This document shows, piece after piece, positions 54,435 through 62,497 of a stretch of 64,000 nucleotides of DNA; the first letter of the stretch is position 1; every line of letters starts with the position of its first letter. The position numbers and the translations under genes were made by a program. The stretch lies in assembly GCA_964450955.1 (NCBI GenBank), contig CAYVFI010000018.1:1-64000 (forward strand), in the 5' to 3' direction. The notes under the pieces were generated by a model. The model saw only the letters and a program-made list of their open reading frames with translations, searched no databases and was not told where the DNA came from. This DNA comes from CAYNWT01 sp964450955 (GTDB lineage Bacteria; Planctomycetota; Planctomycetia; Planctomycetales; Planctomycetaceae).

Positions 54435-54514
54435 TCCCCTACCCGTCCAACCGGGCCAGCAGGCACCTACTTCACACCCCGCGCCGACCGGATACCGATC
54501 GAACGGAACGTTCG
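54435..54514 (-). repeat. Post-stop element, copy 2
   Basis: On the minus strand it starts at the base right after the TAA stop of the gene at 54515. The first 28 nt are identical to copy 3 at 57636. Weaker similarity continues (GAAGTAGGTGCCTGC, CCCGGTTGGACGG) to about 70 nt. Confidence 0.85.
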
Positions 54515-55360
54515 TTAGTTGTCGTAGTCGACTTTGATGTAGTCGTTGTAGGCGACTACGTCGATTTCGTACTTACCGAAGTCCATTCGGACTTTGCGAC
54601 CGCAGGGTGATACTTCGATGCACCTTGGTTCGCGTGGCGGAGCCATCACCTGAACGTAGCTGACTTCATCAGCACAGCAGTTGCAGGCGTGACCGCAGGC
54701 ACTTGGAGACTTGATCGCGATGACCATTGGTCGAGCGCCTCGAGCAATGTTGTGTCGGTCGCGAACTCGGACTCGTTTGAACAAAGGAACCTCACAGCTA
54801 ATGACTTCACCGAATGCCGGAGCGTGCACGGGAGGTGCAGGCTGGACATAAACTGGTGCCTGAGGAACCGGAGGGATTGGCAACGCAGGAACTGGTGATG
54901 GGATTGAGTACCGCGGTAGTTCTGGAATCGGAGCTGGCAGAGCAGGCACGTTGTCCTGGTATCCAATGTTGAAGTTCACTCGAGTTGTGGTTCGAACTCG
55001 ACTGCGACTTCGGCTGCGTTCGCGATCAAGACGTTCCAGTCGAGCCAACTCTTTGGCTCGTTCAACCGAACGTAGTCGAGCGACTTCCAGTGATCGGCTT
55101 CGAGCTGACCGACCGTAGTCGAGATCACGACGAGGAGGCGTGGTTGTGACCACTCGCACCGGCGGGCGACCGTAGACTGAACCTCGATCGTCGTAGCCGT
55201 AACCACGACTCGAGTACGATCGATGGTTGTGTCCGTAAGCCGGGCCGTTATTGATTCTCTGGATTGTTGCCAGTGCCTTGATCAGGTCATTGGCTGATGC
55301 GGTAGACCCGGACATGACAAAAGTTGCGATGGCCGTAAGTGTGATTGCGAGTTTCTTCAT
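54515..55360 (-). CDS. Secreted Arg/Pro-rich protein with Cys-rich tail
   Basis: The 281-residue product has a signal peptide (MKKLAITLTAIATFVMSGST, cleavage near ASAN). A Tyr/Arg/Gly-rich N-terminal region (about 40-80) is followed by a charged helical part (SLEVARLRSVERAKELARLERLDRE style, about 85-115), then a Pro-rich segment (about 135-185). The C-terminus has several Cys in 'CGHACNCC' and 'CIEVSPCG', perhaps for disulfides or metal. GGAAGGAG lies 7 nt before ATG 55360; the frame is open to 55489. I do not recognise the family. Composition suggests an envelope structural protein. Confidence 0.7.
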   Translation of the reverse strand: MKKLAITLTAIATFVMSGSTASANDLIKALATIQRINNGPAYGHNHRSYSSRGYGYDDRGSVYGRPPVRVVTTTPPRRDLDYGRSARSRSLEVARLRSVERAKELARLERLDRERSRSRSRVRTTTRVNFNIGYQDNVPALPAPIPELPRYSIPSPVPALPIPPVPQAPVYVQPAPPVHAPAFGEVISCEVPLFKRVRVRDRHNIARGARPMVIAIKSPSACGHACNCCADEVSYVQVMAPPREPRCIEVSPCGRKVRMDFGKYEIDVVAYNDYIKVDYDN

Positions 55361-55684
55361 GGGTCCACTCCTTCCTGAGTGTGCGTTTTGTGGCGGTTCG
55401 TTTTGAACCGATGTGTAAGAATGCACGTTAAGGACCAAAGCTGGGTAACTACGTAAGTCTATACTGGGGCGTAACTTACAATATGCCATGTAGATTCTTC
55501 ATTGTATTCAATTCGACAACAGCCGTGTTCCGGACGCGACATTTCGTGCGCGAAACGACACGATGCAGCTTGGCGTCCGGTTTAATCAGCATTCCGTTGG
55601 TAAAGCCAACGAAGTCGTAATGGCACCCTTTGATTGAATGCGGTTGAACGCCGGCACGGGTGCTTTAGAGAGGAAGACGAAACT
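55361..55684. other. Intergenic region between divergent genes
   Basis: About 320 bp with a small hairpin CGTTGG-TAAAG-CCAACG (about 55595-55611) and a near-palindrome TTTCGTGCGCGAAA (about 55543-55556). No ORF with a ribosome-binding site and no further repeat were seen. Confidence 0.4.
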
Positions 55685-56299
55685 GTGGGTGTCTTTGGAA
55701 ATGTGATGCAGAAGACCGGGTTGAAGCGACGGCTTAAGCCTGTGCTTTCGGTCGTGATCACTTTCATCGCGGCGATCTGGGTCATCGAACTGGTCGACCT
55801 GTTTGTGATGTCGAACAGACTGGACGCGTGGGGGATCCATCCACGGTCAATGTGGGGCCTGGTCGGCATTCCTTTGTCGCCGTTTTTACACGGTGGATTT
55901 GGTCATCTGATCTCCAACACGATTCCGCTTTTGATTCTGGGAACCGTTGTCGGCTTTCGCGGTGTTCGCAATCTTGTTGAAGTCACAACCATCATCGCGC
56001 TGGTTGGCGGAGCCGGCGTGTGGTTAATCGGCAAGTCTGCGTCGGTTCACATTGGCGCGAGCGGATTAGTGTTTGGCTTCTTTGGGTTTCTGATTACGCG
56101 TGGGTTCTTCGATAAGAGCATTCGGTCGTTGTTGGTCGGCGTGGGTGTGTTGTTGTTTTACGGCGGTTTGATTTGGGGCGTACTGCCGACAGATCCGAAC
56201 GTCTCGTGGGAAGGGCACTTGTGCGGATTGCTGGCCGGAGCACTGGCAGCCAGGATGCTGGCGAACCGAACTCCATCGTCATCGTTCTCAATCGAATGA
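55685..56299 (+). CDS. Rhomboid family intramembrane serine protease
   Basis: A 204-residue protein with six hydrophobic segments. It carries the rhomboid catalytic Ser in 'HIGASGLVFGFFGF' and His in 'WEGHLCGLLAGALA', plus the early 'HGGFGHLISNTIPLLILG' (H-x3-H-x3-N). It would cleave membrane-spanning proteins within the bilayer. I chose the GTG at 55685, with GAGGAAG 8 nt upstream. An ATG at 55706 is possible but has a weaker site. The TGA overlaps the ATG of the next gene (ATGA at 56296). Confidence 0.85.
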   Translation: MGVFGNVMQKTGLKRRLKPVLSVVITFIAAIWVIELVDLFVMSNRLDAWGIHPRSMWGLVGIPLSPFLHGGFGHLISNTIPLLILGTVVGFRGVRNLVEVTTIIALVGGAGVWLIGKSASVHIGASGLVFGFFGFLITRGFFDKSIRSLLVGVGVLLFYGGLIWGVLPTDPNVSWEGHLCGLLAGALAARMLANRTPSSSFSIE

Positions 56300-57525
56300 T
56301 CGCGGCGCTCAATACAACCTTGGCGACCGCAAGCGGCCGACATCAGTTGTGCCGTCGAATCATCGCCGGCAGTGGCTTGCTGCTAATCGCGGCCACGTGG
56401 CGTCTGTGGTTCTCGTCTGGTGAATTCCCCCAGGTTCCGTTCTTTGAGTTCGCTTGTTCGACCCCACAGTGGGTGGACTGGACGCTAAGCGGACTATTGA
56501 TCGTGGCCCTGGTTGTGATGCTGGTCACACGCATCGATACAAAGCCAAACATCGTCGCCGGCATCATCATGATCGCTGCGCTTGTGGCACTCATCATTTT
56601 GAACCAGCACCGGTTGCAACCGTGGGCGTGGTTTCTGATTCTCGCCACCATCGCCACATCCGCTCGCGCCGACTACGCGCTGTCGGCGATGTGTTGGTTG
56701 TTGTTTGGAGTGTACTTCTTCTCGGGTCTGTCGAAGCTGGACCCGCATTTCCTGGGCGGTGGTGGCGCGTGGTTGCTGGACGGGCTGCTAAAACCGTTCG
56801 GAAGTTCAACCAAGACGTTGCGACCGGGCGGGATGGAAGTGCTGCTGTGGACAATGCCTGTCGGTGAAATCATCACCGCATTTTGCGTTTTGATCCCGCG
56901 GTTCAGATTCATTGGGTTCTTTCTGGTCGTGGCCATGCACGGCGCGCTGGTGATGGCGTTGGGGCCGTTTGGGTTGGACCACAAACCGGGCGTTTTGCTG
57001 TGGAACGGGACATTCCAGTTGTTGGCTTTGCCGCTGCTCTGGAGGGCGAGCAGTTCGAAAGAAGAAGTGCATTGGCAACCCCGCATACTGGGAACTGCTG
57101 TCGTTACAGGGGCAATTGTACTGCCCTGTTTTGGGACGCAATGGGCACCGATTGTCGACCAGTGGCCAAGTTGGTCGGTTTACGCGATGTGGTGGGACCA
57201 GCCAATTGTGGTCTTCGGGCCAGCGGACAAAGGATCGGTTCCGACAGAACTTCGGGAACACCTCAGCCCAACAAATGGCAAGATGTCGTCAACTTCGCCG
57301 TATCAAAACATCGTCCGACTCGACCGGTGGTCGCTCGCCGCAACCGGTGCGCCGATTTACCCCCAAGACCGATTCCAACTCGGTGTTGTCAACGCGTTAC
57401 GCAGTCACAGCGGCTTGGACCAAATCATGTTGATCCATCGTCACCAAGCCCAAGGTTTCTGGTTCAACACCCGCCCGCGACCGTGGAGTCCAAACAAAAC
57501 GAGGCCCGACCAGTCAACAAACTGA
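56296..57525 (+). CDS. Polytopic membrane protein (HTTM-like)
   Basis: A 409-residue protein with about nine hydrophobic segments in the first 300 residues and a soluble tail. The middle segment 'LLFGVYFFSGLSKLDPHFLGGGGAWLLDGLL' and 'VGEIITAFCVLIPRFRFIGFFLVVAMHGALVMALGPFGLDH' resemble the helical core of HTTM (vitamin K carboxylase-like) membrane proteins, but the match is weak. It starts at ATG 56296, overlapping the rhomboid stop, so the two are coupled and may act together. The last 25 bases overlap the terminator of the aquaporin on the other strand. Confidence 0.55.
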   Translation: MIAALNTTLATASGRHQLCRRIIAGSGLLLIAATWRLWFSSGEFPQVPFFEFACSTPQWVDWTLSGLLIVALVVMLVTRIDTKPNIVAGIIMIAALVALIILNQHRLQPWAWFLILATIATSARADYALSAMCWLLFGVYFFSGLSKLDPHFLGGGGAWLLDGLLKPFGSSTKTLRPGGMEVLLWTMPVGEIITAFCVLIPRFRFIGFFLVVAMHGALVMALGPFGLDHKPGVLLWNGTFQLLALPLLWRASSSKEEVHWQPRILGTAVVTGAIVLPCFGTQWAPIVDQWPSWSVYAMWWDQPIVVFGPADKGSVPTELREHLSPTNGKMSSTSPYQNIVRLDRWSLAATGAPIYPQDRFQLGVVNALRSHSGLDQIMLIHRHQAQGFWFNTRPRPWSPNKTRPDQSTN

Positions 57526-57534
57526 TCGAGCCTC
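57491..57534 (-). terminator. Terminator of the aquaporin gene
   Basis: On the minus strand, a stem of about 13 bp (GAGGCTCGATCAG / CTGGTCGGGCCTC, with mismatches) and an 8-nt loop is followed by GTTTTGTTTG. It lies about 105 nt after the stop of the aquaporin gene and inside the 3' end of the convergent membrane-protein gene. Confidence 0.75.
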
Positions 57535-57559
57535 AACAAACGCCAATCGGCTATCCCGC

Positions 57560-57636
57560 AAACAGCATCCGTCCGGGTAAGCACCAACCAACCTCAGTCA
57601 CCCCACCCACCGGATACCGATCGAACGGAACGTTCG
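57560..57636 (-). repeat. Post-stop element, copy 3
   Basis: Starts at the base directly after the TAG stop of the aquaporin gene. The first 28 nt equal copy 2, and the downstream block GAGGTTGGTTGGTGC matches copy 1 at 14 of 15 bases. The final part CCCGGACGGATG resembles both. Confidence 0.85.
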
Positions 57637-58284
57637 CTATTCCTCGTCTGGGCCGTTGGTGAGCTTGAAGATGATGGCTGCCAGCGCACCGCCACCGAAG
57701 TTGGCGGCCATGTAGATCCAGATGTTTGGCCAGGCTGCCAGGCCCATCAATGAGATACCTACAGCAACGGCCGGGTTGAATGCACCGCCTGAGTAGCCAC
57801 CCAGTGCGTAGGCCATGCACAGAACCGTGAAGCCGATCGCGAGACCGTAGAACGAGTTCCCCTCAGTTCCCTTCGCTGTTGCGACGTTAAGGATGACATA
57901 GCACAAAGCGAATGTTCCAAGTAATTCTGCCAGCAATGCTTGCGGAACCGTCTTGCTAAGGTCCATCGCAGTCACAGCCGCCATGGCTTCGCTTCCCTTG
58001 AGAAACATGACCGTAAACGCCGCAGCCGCCGCTCCACCAACTTGTACAGCCATGTAGGGAACAACATCTTTGATGTCGCACTTGCCTCGCAGGAAAACAG
58101 ACAGGGTCACGGCCGGGTTGAAGTGGCCCCCGGAAATGTGCCCGCCTGCGAAAATCATCACCATCAGCGAAACGCCAATCGCGACCGGGGCCATGTCACC
58201 AGCATCACCAGGCGCGATAACGGTGTTCCCGATTACCAGGACAAGGAAGAACGTGCCGATGAATTCAACGATGTACTTCTTCAT
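57637..58284 (-). CDS. MIP-family aquaporin-like channel
   Basis: A 215-residue membrane protein with six helices and two NPA loops: 'SGGHFNPAVTLS' (N56) and 'SGGAFNPAVAVG' (N170). It belongs to the aquaporin/glyceroporin family. The selectivity-filter arginine that normally follows the second NPA (NPAR) is Val173 here, so pore selectivity may differ from AqpZ and GlpF. GAGAGC precedes ATG 58284. The frame is open to 58317. Its 3' end carries the post-stop element. Confidence 0.85.
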   Translation of the reverse strand: MKKYIVEFIGTFFLVLVIGNTVIAPGDAGDMAPVAIGVSLMVMIFAGGHISGGHFNPAVTLSVFLRGKCDIKDVVPYMAVQVGGAAAAAFTVMFLKGSEAMAAVTAMDLSKTVPQALLAELLGTFALCYVILNVATAKGTEGNSFYGLAIGFTVLCMAYALGGYSGGAFNPAVAVGISLMGLAAWPNIWIYMAANFGGGALAAIIFKLTNGPDEE

Positions 58285-58481
58285 GAATTTGCTCTCGTGT
58301 GAATGGCCCGACAACAAATGCCCGCTGATTCCCAGTTATATTCCGAAAGCACGCGCGGTGACCACAGGAGTTACCTAAGGTCTTTTCAGATAACAGGTTA
58401 CGCCAACAACAGCCAATCGACACTCAAAGAACAACGCCGCAAATCCAGCCATCGATAGGCCAAAGATCGCGTTACACATCG

Positions 58482-59591
58482 CTACGTCTGGACGCTGGCA
58501 GCAAACCATGCGGCCGCTCCGCCGGTCGCGACAACCGGCAACCAGGCGGCGTAGTCGGTAGCCAGCAAACTGCTGGTTCCCAAATACAAACTGGCCTGCA
58601 TGATGCCGTAAAACACACCCAGCACCAGGGTGCACACAGCCATGTTGGTTACAAGACTGCGGCTCTCGCGTTTCAGGATCAGCGGAATCGTTAACAACAC
58701 CGTGGCAATGTTGATCAGCGGCCGGGTGACTCGAAAATGCAAATGCATCCCCTGCGGTCGGATTGGTACGAACCCCGTCGCCGGGTTCCGAATGCGATGA
58801 ACCAACTCAGACGCTGACAACAGCTTGTAGTTGCTTCCACGGTTATACAGCTGATCGAAACTCACCTTCGACACGATAAACACATCGTCGTCCTGCGTCG
58901 GCAAAATCACCTTGCGCCCCTGCTCCGTGACATGCGCATCCTTTAAATCTTCGCGTGCGTCTTTTAGCAGCCAGCCTGGTCCGCGCGATGATTGCGGGTG
59001 GTAAATCGCTTCGGTCGTGTCGATCGTAATCACTTCGCTTACAAGCGCGGTAGGAAGTGTGAAGATGGCGTTGTGCAGCGTTCGAGTCGCCGGCGTGATG
59101 GTCTCGCCATCAATCAGCATCATGTAGTTGAAGTGATCATGAACCGGTTCGACCTCACGGTCCTGGCTTTCTTCCGAACCGCGCGCCGTTTGTAGTTCGT
59201 GTGCGATTGACGGAATCAGCACTTCCTGATTGGCGATTAACAGACCGTTGACTGCCACCGCCCCAATGACCAGCGGAATCGCGATTCGGAACGCAGGGAT
59301 GCCAGCGGCCAGGACCGGATGAAACTCGCTGCGTTTCTGCATCATCGCCAGGACAATCATGGCGGAAATCACAACCAGCACGGTTCCGATGAGTTCGAAA
59401 AACTGGACTGCCTGGTATCCGTAGAACGTGACGATTTGCCTGACCATCGTCGCCGTGTCGGCTCCACCTTCCTGAAACGCATCGACGTTCGTAAACAAGT
59501 CGAACACGACATACAGGCCGAACGTCGCCATAAACAACACGACAAACGTGTGCAGAAACCGCTTCAGGATGTACTTGTCGAAAATGGTCAT
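58482..59591 (-). CDS. LptF/LptG family permease
   Basis: A 369-residue membrane protein of the YjgP/YjgQ family. 'MTIFDKYILKRFLHTFVVLFMATFGLYVVFDLF' gives the first two helices. A large periplasmic beta-rich domain (about 120-285) follows, then the last helices ('LLTIPLILKRESRSLVTNM', 'GVFYGIMQASLYLGTSSLLATDYAAWLPVVATGGAAAWF'). Such permeases pull lipopolysaccharide out of the inner membrane with LptB and LptC. No other Lpt gene is present in this window. It starts 15 bp after the GlmU-like gene, so both are on one transcript. Confidence 0.88.
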   Translation of the reverse strand: MTIFDKYILKRFLHTFVVLFMATFGLYVVFDLFTNVDAFQEGGADTATMVRQIVTFYGYQAVQFFELIGTVLVVISAMIVLAMMQKRSEFHPVLAAGIPAFRIAIPLVIGAVAVNGLLIANQEVLIPSIAHELQTARGSEESQDREVEPVHDHFNYMMLIDGETITPATRTLHNAIFTLPTALVSEVITIDTTEAIYHPQSSRGPGWLLKDAREDLKDAHVTEQGRKVILPTQDDDVFIVSKVSFDQLYNRGSNYKLLSASELVHRIRNPATGFVPIRPQGMHLHFRVTRPLINIATVLLTIPLILKRESRSLVTNMAVCTLVLGVFYGIMQASLYLGTSSLLATDYAAWLPVVATGGAAAWFAASVQT

Positions 59592-59606
59592 AGACGCAGC
59601 AGAAAC

Positions 59607-60881
59607 CTACTGTTTTGCTGAAGCTTTTAACGCGGCGCGTTCGACGGCCGACGCTCTGTTGGAAGCGGTTTTGTTGTGCAGGAACCGAATCAAATCCGCC
59701 TGAGCCCGCGTGAACTCACAATCACGGCGACCCATGGCGACCTTAGCCGTTTCAAGGCTGCGCTGAATGTCCCACGACTCGCGGACCTCACCAAACCAAA
59801 TCATGCTGAACGACGGAATAAACTTCGGCAGCAGTGGACCGCCAGGCAAAACCATGGCCATCACGCCAATGGATGAACCCGTGTTGAACATACTGTTGAT
59901 TGCAGTCTTCGCATGATCGCCGATAAACGAACCGATCTTCGGTGACCCTGAATCGATGGGTGTGCCCTCCAGCGGCACCTTCACGTCTGAGTAATCACTC
60001 TTCAGATCACTGGTCGTCGACATCGCGCCGATATTGACCCACGGGCACACATAGCTGTGGCCAAGGAATCCTTCGTGGTACTTGTTGGAATAGCCCTGGA
60101 AGATGCATTCTTCAATCTCACCACCAACCCGGCACACCGGACCAATGGTCGTGCCTTCACGAATCAACGCGCGGAATAGTTGAGTGCGTTCGCCAATGAA
60201 GCACGGCCCTTCAATGCGCGTGAACGATTGAATTTTCACGCCAGCTTCAATGCGAATCGGTCCGGTTCGCGCGTCCAGCACGACGTACGGATCGATTTCA
60301 GCGGATTTATGAATCGAAACTTTCGCGGCGTCGCCCAGGACAACAACATGATCGGGCAAGCCAGCTTCCGGAGCGAAGTTGTTTTCGTAGTCTGTTGTTA
60401 GTTGCGCCGGGTTGTGCGTGATGAGGTCCCACGGTCGCTCAAGCATCACGCCATTGGCGAGAACCTTTTCGGTTCGGGACTGAGCGATCTGGCCGATGAC
60501 ATCGTTCCAGTTGTCTTCTTCAAGCAACAGTGCTTCGGTGGAATCGATTTTCAACCACGCGACCTGGCCAGCGATGAGCCCAACGTTGTCTGAGGTAGCG
60601 GCATTCAGATCGCCGGGCGTCGGCAGCCAGCGGCCGTTAATCAACAGCGTGTCGCCGGATTGCATTCCGATGGGATCGTTCACGATCGCGGTCGGGTGTT
60701 CTTCTTTGTAAACGTGTTTGAGTTCGGTTCGAACCAACGCGCCCCACGCTTCCGGTTTTTCGCTAAGCAGCACACGTTGTCTTAGACTGAAGCAGCCGCA
60801 CATCAATTCGAAAACGGGGCGCATAAGGGCAATCGGCGCGAACTGAGTCGCCTGATTGTCTTCAAAGAATACAACGCGCAT
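59607..60881 (-). CDS. GlmU-like UDP-GlcNAc pyrophosphorylase/acetyltransferase (short form)
   Basis: A 424-residue protein similar to the alternative bacterial GlmU-like family. It has an N-terminal compact part starting 'MRVVFFEDNQATQFAPIALMRPVFELMCGCFSLRQR' and a C-terminal left-handed beta-helix from about 190 ('VSIHKSAEIDPYVVLDARTGPI', 'GPCFIGERTQLFRALIREGTTIG', 'GFLGHSYVCPWVNIGAMSTTSDLKSDYSDV') with hexapeptide repeats and a 'NKYHEGFLGHSY' loop. It probably makes or acetylates a nucleotide sugar for the envelope. The standard GlmU nucleotide-binding GxGTRM motif was not seen at the N-terminus. It is followed by the LptF/G gene. Confidence 0.7.
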   Translation of the reverse strand: MRVVFFEDNQATQFAPIALMRPVFELMCGCFSLRQRVLLSEKPEAWGALVRTELKHVYKEEHPTAIVNDPIGMQSGDTLLINGRWLPTPGDLNAATSDNVGLIAGQVAWLKIDSTEALLLEEDNWNDVIGQIAQSRTEKVLANGVMLERPWDLITHNPAQLTTDYENNFAPEAGLPDHVVVLGDAAKVSIHKSAEIDPYVVLDARTGPIRIEAGVKIQSFTRIEGPCFIGERTQLFRALIREGTTIGPVCRVGGEIEECIFQGYSNKYHEGFLGHSYVCPWVNIGAMSTTSDLKSDYSDVKVPLEGTPIDSGSPKIGSFIGDHAKTAINSMFNTGSSIGVMAMVLPGGPLLPKFIPSFSMIWFGEVRESWDIQRSLETAKVAMGRRDCEFTRAQADLIRFLHNKTASNRASAVERAALKASAKQ

Positions 60882-61020
60882 CGAAACACCTGAGCCGAAG
60901 AAATCGATGGCCGGAACCGGCTATAGAATGGGCCGCAAATAGTACCGCGATTCGGGCCACGACCGATAGGCGTGAATTTGGTTCAAAATCCTGCAAAAAA
61001 CGGGCAATGCGGCACCAATA

Positions 61021-61968
61021 TCACGCCGCAACGCGGTCCGACCAGTCTGCCATCGCGGCTTCCACTTCAGCCGGATACCGCAACTCGTTGGCCTGCCGCT
61101 TCAAATGCGGCGTGGCATCGTTCACGCGAGGCAGGTTCGCGGCGAAATCCATCGCCTTCGTGTCCAGCGACAAATCGGCCCACTCAAGTATCTCACGCAC
61201 AGCGTTCACGGGATTTTCAACGAACCCGTCAAACGACACAGCAAACACATTGTTCGGTGAGATGTGATTTAAATCCTGTCGCGCGATGCGGTTGCATTGG
61301 AAGTACTGCGCCGCCGCGACGTTTGCGCACGACTGTCCGCGGAACCGTTGCCAGTCCGGCACCAGTGCGAACTTCCAGCGGTCGCCGTCGTAGTCTGTCA
61401 GTTGTAGCTGGTTCGCAATCTCATAACCGGCCGAACAAAACCGGTGCCGCTTGATCGGTCCGAACTTATCGAACGCTCGCCAGCCGGCCAGCAGCGAATC
61501 AATATTCGAAGCCGCTTCGCGCCTGAGATAAATGAACCGCGCGTCGGGAAACATTGCCGCCAACGCGGAAACGCGCAGTGAGTTCTTCGGTGTCTTTTCC
61601 AGCAACCGGAACGACGCAGGCAATAGCTTGCGCGAACGGTGAGTCAGAAGTTTCATCATCGCGCGGTTGCGAATGCGTTCGGTCAGTGAACGATCGGTGA
61701 GCCACTTTTTCTGATCGACGTCAAGTACACCAAGGTTCAAGACACGCTGCGTGAAACCGTCGTGAATGTGTTTTAGGTTCTCAGCCGTCACATCGGCTTC
61801 GGTAATGCGGTTCGATTCGAACCCCCGATCCGGATGGAACGGTCCTTCAAACACCGCATGCGATTCACGCGGCAGATGCCACAGATCAGGATGCATGCTA
61901 AGCGCACGGAACAGGATGCTGGTCCCCGACCGCGGCGCGCCAATGATGAAGATTGGTTCGTGAATCAT
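61021..61968 (-). CDS. Sulfotransferase family protein
   Basis: A 315-residue cytoplasmic protein with the PAPS-binding P-loop 'FIIGAPRSGTSILFRAL' (GxPRSGTS) and 'LLEKTPKNSLRVSALAAMFPDARFIYLRREAASNIDSLLAGWR' (3'-phosphate-binding segment). It is predicted to transfer sulfate from PAPS to a sugar, lipid or protein. The start is ATG 61968; a GTG two codons earlier is possible. It makes biological sense beside the several sulfatases of this window, which would act on sulfated material, but its substrate is unknown. The gene is isolated from its neighbours. Confidence 0.85.
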   Translation of the reverse strand: MIHEPIFIIGAPRSGTSILFRALSMHPDLWHLPRESHAVFEGPFHPDRGFESNRITEADVTAENLKHIHDGFTQRVLNLGVLDVDQKKWLTDRSLTERIRNRAMMKLLTHRSRKLLPASFRLLEKTPKNSLRVSALAAMFPDARFIYLRREAASNIDSLLAGWRAFDKFGPIKRHRFCSAGYEIANQLQLTDYDGDRWKFALVPDWQRFRGQSCANVAAAQYFQCNRIARQDLNHISPNNVFAVSFDGFVENPVNAVREILEWADLSLDTKAMDFAANLPRVNDATPHLKRQANELRYPAEVEAAMADWSDRVAA

Positions 61969-62127
61969 GCACACCAGCCGATGCTTGTCTGTGGTTGGGT
62001 TCCGAAAATGAAAGTCGGTCGAAATCGGTCAGGGTTCTGACCGACCACACCGGGGACTTCTACCACCGAACGCCGAACCGGGTCGAGACAAATTCCGGCC
62101 GCGCGCAAGTTGTTTGAATGCCGCTAT

Positions 62128-62409
62128 TTATGACGAAGCCAATGGCGCCTTCTGCTGTGTGATGTTGGGGCATTGGGGAGCCATTTCTGCGTTAAGCTGA
62201 ATGAAGTCGTGCCATTTCTCAGGGACATCCTCCAACGGAAAGATGGCTTCGACCGGGCATTCCGGCTGACAGGCTCCACAATCGATGCACTCATCCGGGT
62301 GCACGAACAGCATCGATTCGCCTTCGTAAAAGCAATCGACGGGACACACGACCACACAGTCGGTGTACTTGCAGTTGAAGCAATTTTCAGTGACGACAGA
62401 CGGATTCAT
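62128..62409 (-). CDS. fdxA: 7Fe/8Fe ferredoxin (FdxA-like)
   Basis: A 93-residue ferredoxin. 'ENCFNCKYTDCVVVCPVDCF' gives the Cys set of the first cluster (CxxC pattern shifted as in 3Fe-4S/7Fe types), and 'CIDCGACQPECPVEAIF' gives the second (4Fe-4S). This FdxA arrangement fits a one-electron carrier in the cytoplasm. GGAGAGAG lies before ATG 62409; the frame is open to 62454. It is divergent from the sigma factor/kinase gene, whose start lies only 88 bp away. Confidence 0.9.
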   Translation of the reverse strand: MNPSVVTENCFNCKYTDCVVVCPVDCFYEGESMLFVHPDECIDCGACQPECPVEAIFPLEDVPEKWHDFIQLNAEMAPQCPNITQQKAPLASS

Positions 62410-62497
62410 GACTCTCTCCGGTGCTGAGAACAGGTTTTCCACCCGCGTATGCAAAACGGGGACAGCAACCGGACACGAATTCTCATATCTTTTGGAA

